Source: Hyphomicrobiales bacterium | GTDB lineage: Bacteria > Pseudomonadota > Alphaproteobacteria > Rhizobiales > Aestuariivirgaceae | DNA: 10,219 bases | NCBI GenBank assembly: GCA_027067085.1 | Contig: JAMOMM010000298.1 | Span: 1 to 10,219 of the forward strand | Direction of reading: 5' to 3' | Part shown: positions 6,287-10,219 of the stretch, piece after piece | Layout: every line of letters begins with the position of its first letter | Numbering within the stretch: the stretch's first letter is position 1 | The notes under the pieces: model-generated | Databases searched by the model: none | Told to the model about the DNA's origin: nothing | Seen by the model: the letters and a program-made list of their open reading frames with translations, nothing else | Program-made: the position numbers and the translations under genes

Positions 6287-8574
6287 CACACCTTCCCCAA
6301 AATTTCAACTTCACGATCAGCCAAACGCCATGCCTGATCGCGGCCAGCTTCATACGGCAAGGGCCAATTTTGATGGCGGTCACCGACTTGAGTGGCATGG
6401 TGCAACGTCCAATATGGATCAGCCAAATGAGGTCGCCCAATCGCCACTAGGTCAGCACGCCCAGCCATTAAAATTGAATTCACATGATCGGCTTCATAAA
6501 TATTGCCAACCGCCATGGTTTTCAGGCCAGCTTCATTACGAATACGATCCGAAAACGGCGTTTGGAACATCCGTCCATAAACAGGCTCGCCCTCGCATGA
6601 CGTTTGCCCCGCTGATACATCGATGAGATCGACACCGACAGCTGAAAACATCTTCGCAATTTCAACACCATCTTGCGGTGTGATGCCATTTTCACCCAAC
6701 CAATCATTGGCCGAAATTCGCACCGACATTGGTTTACTATCAGGCCATACAGCCCTCATCGCTTTGAAAACCTCTAAAGGATACGCCATGCGGTTTTCCA
6801 ACGAACCACCATATTCATCTTCGCGGTGGTTCGAAACTGGTGTGATAAATGATGAAATCAAGTAGCCATGTGCCGCGTGCAACTCAACCATATCAAAGCC
6901 AGCGCGATCTGCCATTTCAGTTGCCGCAACAAATTTCTCACGAACCTCATCCATCTCACTGCGGGTTATTTCGCGCGGCACCGCATTGTTGGTCGACCAT
7001 GCAATGGCCGATGCAGAAACCAAATCCCAATTCTCACTTTCCAGCGGTGCATCCATTTCCTGCCAACCAAGTTGGGTCGAGCCCTTACGGCCTGAGTGAC
7101 CAATCTGGCAACAAATTTTAGCCTCGGTTTCCGCGTGAACAAAATCGACAATTCGCCGCCATGCAACTTCGTGTTTGGGGTCATAAAGCCCTGGGCAACC
7201 AGGGGTAATCCGCCCATCAGCTGACACACAGGTCATCTCTGTAAAAACCAGACCCGCGCCACCTTTTGCCCGCTCGCCGTAATGAATGAGATGCCAATCG
7301 TTCGGACACCCATCTTTCGCTTTGTATTGCGCCATCGGAGAAACGACAATGCGATTTTCTAATGCCATTTCACGCAAGGAAAATGGAGCAAACATTGGCC
7401 GCCGTTCACTATCGATACCTGCTTGTTTATTGAACCAAACCTCAGCGGATCGAAGCCAATCAGGGTCGCGCAGTCGTAAGTTTTCATGAGAAATCCGTTG
7501 CGAGCGCGTCAACAACGAATAGTTCAACTGAATAGGGTCAAGATCGAGATAGCGCTCAACCTCTTCAAACCACTCGAGCGAATTTCTCGCCGCAGACTGC
7601 AACCGCAAAACCTCAATCCGTCGCTCTTCTTGATAACGCTTAAAGGCAGCTTCCATTGTAGGTTCGCTATGAAGAAAATTTGCCAACGAAATAGCACTAT
7701 CAAATGCCAAACGCGAACCAGAACCGATGGAAAAATGCCCTGTTGCCGCCGCATCGCCCATTAACACAACATTTTCATGATACCATTTCTCACAGATCAC
7801 CCGTGGGAAATTCATCCATACGGCTGAACCACGCAAATGATCGGCGTTTGAAACCAGTGCGTTGCCATCTAAATGGTCGGCAAATATTTCCTCACACTTG
7901 GCAATGGTTTGTTGTTTCGAAAAGTTCTCAAAACCGATCTTGTCCCACGTTTCATTGGTGCATTCCACAATCACCGTGGCCATGTCATTATCAAACTGAT
8001 AGGCGTGGACCCACACCCATCCATGTTCGGTCTGTTCAAAGATAAACGTAAAAGCATCATCAAATTTCTGCTTGGTGCCGAGCCAGATAAATTTGCAAAG
8101 CCGCACATCAATGTCAGGTTTAAAATACTCTTCATATTCACGGCGAACACCTGAGTTAATGCCATCGGTTGCAACCACGAGATCATAATTATCCTTGTAG
8201 TCGCCTGCTGAATTAATCTCCGTCTCAAACGCTAAGTTTACCCCTAACTCTTTTGCCCGCATTTGCAAAATAACCAACATGGCTTTGCGCCCAATGCCTG
8301 CAAAACCATGACCACCAGAAACCAGACGCTTGCCCTTATGAACCAATGCAATATCATCCCAATATGCAAACTCTTGGCGAATAGCGTTGGTGCTTGCCGG
8401 ATCATTGTCTTGCATATTTTCCAATGCATCATCAGAAAGCACCACACCCCAACCAAATGTGTCATTGGCTTTATTGCGTTCAAACACTGTGATGTCGTGG
8501 GCTGGATTTCGCAATTTCATAGAGATCGCAAAATACAAACCAGCAGGGCCGCCTCCAAGACAAGCAACACGCAT
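6286..8574 (-). CDS. abmA: 2-aminobenzoyl-CoA monooxygenase/reductase (two-domain flavoprotein fusion)
   Basis: The 762-residue protein joins two flavoenzymes. Residues 1 to about 390 form an FAD aromatic hydroxylase: GGGPAG (7-12) for the FAD dinucleotide, VVATDGINSG (133-142) as the DG motif, and VLMGDAAATGHFSIGSGS (270-287) as the second FAD motif. From about 393 (PMFAPFSLREMALENRI) to the end is an old-yellow-enzyme domain with FMN-binding patterns: QIGHSGR (490-496), ELHAAHGYLI (564-573) with paired His566 and His569, DEYGGSLENR and AIGRPHLADP (711-720). This architecture is that of A. evansii 2-aminobenzoyl-CoA monooxygenase/reductase, which uses O2 and two NADH to give 2-amino-5-oxocyclohex-1-ene-1-carbonyl-CoA without ring cleavage. 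Related fusions are annotated as salicylyl-CoA 5-hydroxylase, the main alternative; the anthranilate ligase and tryptophan dioxygenase favour the aminobenzoyl role. The ATG at 8572-8574 is chosen because GGAGG lies just upstream; an ATG 21 codons earlier would add residues ahead of the FAD strand. It is the first gene of the operon. Confidence 0.92.
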   Translation of the reverse strand: MRVACLGGGPAGLYFAISMKLRNPAHDITVFERNKANDTFGWGVVLSDDALENMQDNDPASTNAIRQEFAYWDDIALVHKGKRLVSGGHGFAGIGRKAMLVILQMRAKELGVNLAFETEINSAGDYKDNYDLVVATDGINSGVRREYEEYFKPDIDVRLCKFIWLGTKQKFDDAFTFIFEQTEHGWVWVHAYQFDNDMATVIVECTNETWDKIGFENFSKQQTIAKCEEIFADHLDGNALVSNADHLRGSAVWMNFPRVICEKWYHENVVLMGDAAATGHFSIGSGSRLAFDSAISLANFLHSEPTMEAAFKRYQEERRIEVLRLQSAARNSLEWFEEVERYLDLDPIQLNYSLLTRSQRISHENLRLRDPDWLRSAEVWFNKQAGIDSERRPMFAPFSLREMALENRIVVSPMAQYKAKDGCPNDWHLIHYGERAKGGAGLVFTEMTCVSADGRITPGCPGLYDPKHEVAWRRIVDFVHAETEAKICCQIGHSGRKGSTQLGWQEMDAPLESENWDLVSASAIAWSTNNAVPREITRSEMDEVREKFVAATEMADRAGFDMVELHAAHGYLISSFITPVSNHREDEYGGSLENRMAYPLEVFKAMRAVWPDSKPMSVRISANDWLGENGITPQDGVEIAKMFSAVGVDLIDVSAGQTSCEGEPVYGRMFQTPFSDRIRNEAGLKTMAVGNIYEADHVNSILMAGRADLVAIGRPHLADPYWTLHHATQVGDRHQNWPLPYEAGRDQAWRLADREVEILGKV

Positions 8575-8583
8575 CCTCGTTCC

Positions 8584-8588
8584 TCCGT
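8584..8588 (-). promoter_or_regulatory. Ribosome binding site deciding the abmA start
   Basis: On the minus strand the bases before the ATG at 8572-8574 read GGAGGAACGAGG. The GGAGG core (plus positions about 8582-8586) is placed to initiate at this ATG. The alternative upstream ATG at 8635-8637 is preceded only by an A/T-rich run with no purine-rich site. This supports a protein that begins MRVACLGGGPAG, directly at the FAD-binding beta strand. Confidence 0.7.
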
Positions 8589-8607
8589 ACACCTCTAATC
8601 CAAGAAA

Positions 8608-8623
8608 TTGCAAACATTTGCAA
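8608..8623. promoter_or_regulatory. Perfect palindrome, candidate operator in the abmA leader
   Basis: TTGCAAACATTTGCAA has two perfect 7-base arms (TTGCAAA and TTTGCAA) around a 2-base centre. A 16-base symmetric AT-rich site is typical in size for a MarR dimer. It starts 34 bases upstream of the abmA ATG, between the candidate promoter and the ribosome site, and could block initiation or elongation if bound. MarR is encoded in the same operon. Assignment to that regulator is inference. Confidence 0.5.
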
Positions 8624-8695
8624 AAAATTAGTGGCAATGGTTTTTTTGATTTTTTAAAGCTTAAACGTCAGCTTCGAGGTTTGTAAACAACTATT

Positions 8696-8714
8696 TTAAA
8701 CATATATAGTTTAA
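8696..8714. promoter_or_regulatory. Inverted repeat TTAAAC-N7-GTTTAA overlapping the candidate -10 box
   Basis: Two perfect 6-base arms, TTAAAC at 8696-8701 and GTTTAA at 8709-8714, flank ATATATA. The spacer includes the candidate -10 hexamer of the leftward promoter, so a bound protein would occlude it. A further TTAAAC copy lies at 8661-8666, and the 8-base GCTTAAAC at 8659-8666 is exactly inverted as GTTTAAGC at 8709-8716. Site function is inferred; the AT richness raises the chance of coincidence. Confidence 0.4.
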
Positions 8715-8732
8715 GCCTAAAGCAAAAACCAA
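8703..8732 (-). promoter_or_regulatory. Candidate sigma-70-type promoter for the abmA operon
   Basis: On the minus strand TTGGTT (8727-8732) could be a -35 box and TATATA (8703-8708) a -10 box, separated by 18 bases. Transcription would start near 8696, giving a leader of about 120 bases before the abmA ATG. Neither hexamer is perfect, and another -35-like TTGCCA lies closer to the gene at about 8631-8636 without a convincing -10. The intergenic gap and the tight gene overlaps downstream make a promoter somewhere here likely; the exact hexamers are uncertain. Confidence 0.35.
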
Positions 8733-8745
8733 AGCATGACTAATC

Positions 8746-8775
8746 ATCCCCACTGCAAATGCATCGCGTGGGGGT
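8746..8775. repeat. GC-rich hairpin between nosY and the abmA operon
   Basis: ATCCCCAC (8746-8753) pairs with GTGGGGGT (8768-8775), with one G-T wobble, around a 14-base loop that itself contains TGCA twice. It stands out in otherwise AT-rich DNA. It is placed where the nos transcript should end, but on the minus strand no T-run follows the stem (the T-run precedes it), so it is not a standard intrinsic terminator. It may still protect or end the nosY transcript, or bind a protein. Confidence 0.5.
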
Positions 8776-8807
8776 CAAAAAATTAAATCAAAAACAATCA
8801 GAACGTC

Positions 8808-8821
8808 AGTAAATATTTACT
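8808..8821. repeat. 14-base perfect palindrome overlapping the nosY stop codon
   Basis: AGTAAATATTTACT is a perfect palindrome that includes the first plus-strand base of the nosY stop codon. The sequence alone does not say whether it is a binding site or chance in AT-rich DNA. Confidence 0.4.
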
Positions 8822-9648
8822 TAGACCAAATCACCACGGCGGAAAACAAGGTAGCCAACACCACCTGTTATCAAGCCAACTATTGCAGGGTAAAACAACC
8901 CCCAAAGTAAGTATCCCAGATGACCAAAAGCATCGAGAATAATCCAAGCAGATGGCCCAAGCAAAATCAATTGAGGATCAAACAAGATCATCGCTGATGT
9001 TCGAAAGACTTGCAGCGGGTTAGCCAGTGCAAGCACAACCACCGTTTCCAGTGGAGCCTGGGCGCGAATAATCATTCCTAACAGAACAAGATCAATAAAC
9101 AGCAAAAGCAGCAGCCACAAAAAGAACGCCGCGCTTTGCGCCACATCAGAAGATCGTGTCATGCTCGAAATGAGAAACCCAATCCCCAGAAAGCATAAGG
9201 ACAAAGACATGATTAACCCGCAATACCAAACAAAGTGATAAACAGGAACTTCAGCGCCACGAATGGCACCCCACGCAACGGCAACAGCCATTGAAAGAAT
9301 AACGGGTGTGAAAACCACGATAAAGCGGCCAAAAAACTTACCCCAATACCACGCCGCCAAAGAAATTGGTTGCGCCAGCATATACTCATAAACGCCAGCC
9401 TCACGATCGCCTGCCAGCGAGCGCACAGTGGTGATGAGAATGAAAATTGGTAAAATGGCCATCGATAATTGTACATACGTAACCAGCAATCGCGACAGAC
9501 CTGTAAAGCCCATCACGCGCGATTCAGTCAATCCGAAAACCATCAATGTGATGACAATGCCGCCAAACACTAAGCCATAAAGTAGGAACCACCGCGAACG
9601 CAGTGATTCAGAAATATCTAATCTTGTCGAAAGCCAAAACCCGTTCAT
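8821..9648 (-). CDS. nosY: NosY-type ABC-2 permease for nitrous oxide reductase maturation
   Basis: The 275-residue hydrophobic protein matches the length of NosY. About six membrane segments can be seen, near residues 20-40, 54-75, 106-128, 138-160, 171-195 and 247-268. The cytoplasmic loop SLAGDREAGVYEYMLAQPIS (77-96) is the typical ABC-2 coupling region (the GDRE/GxxEYMLAQP pattern of NosY-like permeases), and the protein ends in an RRGDLV tail. NosY pairs with the ATPase NosF and periplasmic NosD to support copper-site (CuZ) assembly in N2O reductase. The ATG at 9646-9648 is chosen because AGGGG lies about eight bases upstream and ten bases separate it from the nosL stop. A longer reading from 9738 would overlap nosL and add a polar N-terminus unlike the family. 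Other ABC-2 permeases look similar, so the name leans on the adjacent nosL. Confidence 0.83.
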   Translation of the reverse strand: MNGFWLSTRLDISESLRSRWFLLYGLVFGGIVITLMVFGLTESRVMGFTGLSRLLVTYVQLSMAILPIFILITTVRSLAGDREAGVYEYMLAQPISLAAWYWGKFFGRFIVVFTPVILSMAVAVAWGAIRGAEVPVYHFVWYCGLIMSLSLCFLGIGFLISSMTRSSDVAQSAAFFLWLLLLLFIDLVLLGMIIRAQAPLETVVVLALANPLQVFRTSAMILFDPQLILLGPSAWIILDAFGHLGYLLWGLFYPAIVGLITGGVGYLVFRRGDLV

Positions 9649-9658
9649 ATCAACGCCC

Positions 9659-10156
9659 CTAACCCTTTTGTCCAACAGCATCAATACTGGGGCGCTCACC
9701 TGTTTGAGGAGGTGGCGCGCATCGACTTGTCGAACCATGCGCGATCACTTGTTTTCTCATTTCCGCAAAACTAATGGCATCCGTTTCTTTTTCAGCAACA
9801 GCGCCAAAACCATATTCCATAGGCGAGTGTTGCTTACCGATATAAAATGCCTTTTTAGCATCAAGCCATTTAGTGCCCGTTTTCATATCTCTTACCCAAA
9901 TTTCAGTTTGCGGTGTTTCGCCCGGCTTTTCATGCTGCAACCACAAAATAACCCCGCCCATGTCATCGAATTTAAAAACCTTACCGCCCTTGGTTAAGCG
10001 CACTTCAGCAGCAAAGCGAGGGTCAGAAATAATCATCTTGCAGTATTCACACACTTCACGGTCGTATTTAATATCAACGGGTCCAGTGGCCTGATCGTCC
10101 TTACAACCAGTTAAAAGCACAAGCATCGCCATTACAAAAAGCAATTTTGTTTTCAT
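9659..10156 (-). CDS. nosL: NosL, copper-binding lipoprotein of the nos operon
   Basis: The 165-residue protein starts with a lipoprotein signal, MKTKLLFVMAMLVLLTGC, whose lipobox LTGC would attach lipid to Cys18 and anchor it facing the periplasm. The mature part has REVCEYCKMIISDPRFAAE (33-51) with the family CxxCxM pattern (Cys36, Cys39, Met41), VFKFDDMGG (60-68) and SPMEYGFGAVAEKETDA (111-127), where a conserved Met lies. NosL binds Cu(I) and delivers it for assembly of N2O reductase copper sites. The ATG at 10154-10156 overlaps the upstream stop as ATGA, with GAGG nearby. Past about residue 140 the sequence becomes a proline-rich tail with an extra Cys146 and no family likeness I can see. 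Known nos operons usually have nosL after nosY; here it comes before it. Confidence 0.93.
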   Translation of the reverse strand: MKTKLLFVMAMLVLLTGCKDDQATGPVDIKYDREVCEYCKMIISDPRFAAEVRLTKGGKVFKFDDMGGVILWLQHEKPGETPQTEIWVRDMKTGTKWLDAKKAFYIGKQHSPMEYGFGAVAEKETDAISFAEMRKQVIAHGSTSRCAPPPQTGERPSIDAVGQKG

Positions 10157-10219
10157 TTTGCGCGCGCCTCAATAATGGCCTTTCCATTCTGATCGCCCAG
10201 CTTTAAACCATCAATCAAT
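10153..10219 (-). CDS. 3' end of an upstream gene, probably another nos operon member
   Basis: Only about 21 codons are present, entering from the right edge and ending GLKLGDQNGKAIIEARAK followed by TGA at 10153-10155. The other frames are closed or lack continuity with nosL. The stop overlaps the nosL start as ATGA, so the two are co-transcribed and translationally coupled. The tail is too short to identify: nosF, nosD or another accessory gene would fit the context, but I recognise no motif. Confidence 0.6.
   Translation of the reverse strand, partial: LIDGLKLGDQNGKAIIEARAK

Noticed and set aside
6286..8574. Annotating the fusion as salicylyl-CoA 5-hydroxylase
   Set aside because: The N-terminal domain resembles that family, but the C-terminal old-yellow-enzyme domain together with tryptophan dioxygenase and the anthranilate-type ligase fits 2-aminobenzoyl-CoA monooxygenase/reductase better.
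8575..8637. Upstream ATG extending abmA by 21 codons
   Set aside because: The added residues have no homology look, the FAD-binding strand normally begins at the N-terminus, and the good GGAGG site serves the ATG at 8574; the extension would also cover the candidate operator.
8746..8775. Calling the hairpin an intrinsic terminator
   Set aside because: No T-run follows the stem in either direction of transcription; it is listed only as a hairpin.
8638..8820. FNR/Anr or NosR-type box for oxygen control in the intergenic region
   Set aside because: I found TTGAT-like fragments but no TTGAT-N4-ATCAA symmetry.
9649..9738. Longer nosY reading starting inside nosL
   Set aside because: The added 30 residues are polar, overlap the nosL coding region, and the internal ATG at 9648 has an AGGGG site and gives the usual NosY length.

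Overview
The window looks like part of the chromosome of a denitrifying proteobacterium. An alphaproteobacterium of moderate-to-low GC is my best guess, from the NosL/NosY and aromatic-CoA genes and the base composition; no rRNA or marker gene confirms it. Every gene I can support lies on the minus strand, so transcription runs from high to low coordinates. I see no tRNA, rRNA, insertion sequence or CRISPR array.

Right part (8821-10219): the distal end of a nitrous-oxide-reductase accessory operon. It holds the last codons of an unidentified gene, then nosL (copper lipoprotein), then nosY (ABC-2 membrane permease of the NosDFY machinery). NosL comes directly before NosY, and no nosX follows.

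Middle (8575-8820): the only noncoding stretch, about 246 bases and AT-rich. It holds a GC-rich hairpin, a possible promoter, and several palindromes that could be operators.

Left part (1-8574): a nine-gene run in which every stop codon overlaps the next start. In transcription order: 2-aminobenzoyl-CoA monooxygenase/reductase (AbmA-type flavoprotein fusion), short-chain dehydrogenase, MarR-type regulator, crotonase-family protein, acyl-CoA dehydrogenase, tryptophan 2,3-dioxygenase, 2-aminobenzoate-CoA ligase, hotdog thioesterase, and a RidA-family protein cut by the left edge.

Read together, the left part is a tryptophan/anthranilate catabolic operon using the CoA-dependent hybrid 2-aminobenzoate pathway first described in Azoarcus evansii. 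Tryptophan dioxygenase opens the indole ring. A formamidase and a kynureninase, neither in this window, would give anthranilate. The ligase makes 2-aminobenzoyl-CoA, and the flavoprotein fusion hydroxylates and reduces the ring to 2-amino-5-oxocyclohex-1-ene-1-carbonyl-CoA. The dehydrogenase, crotonase, SDR, and possibly the RidA protein and thioesterase, would handle the poorly known lower pathway (deamination, ring opening, beta-oxidation-like steps, CoA recycling). The MarR protein is the likely local regulator. The most notable points are the tryptophan dioxygenase built into this operon, a crotonase without the usual catalytic glutamates, a RidA protein as a candidate enamine deaminase, and the palindromes upstream of abmA.
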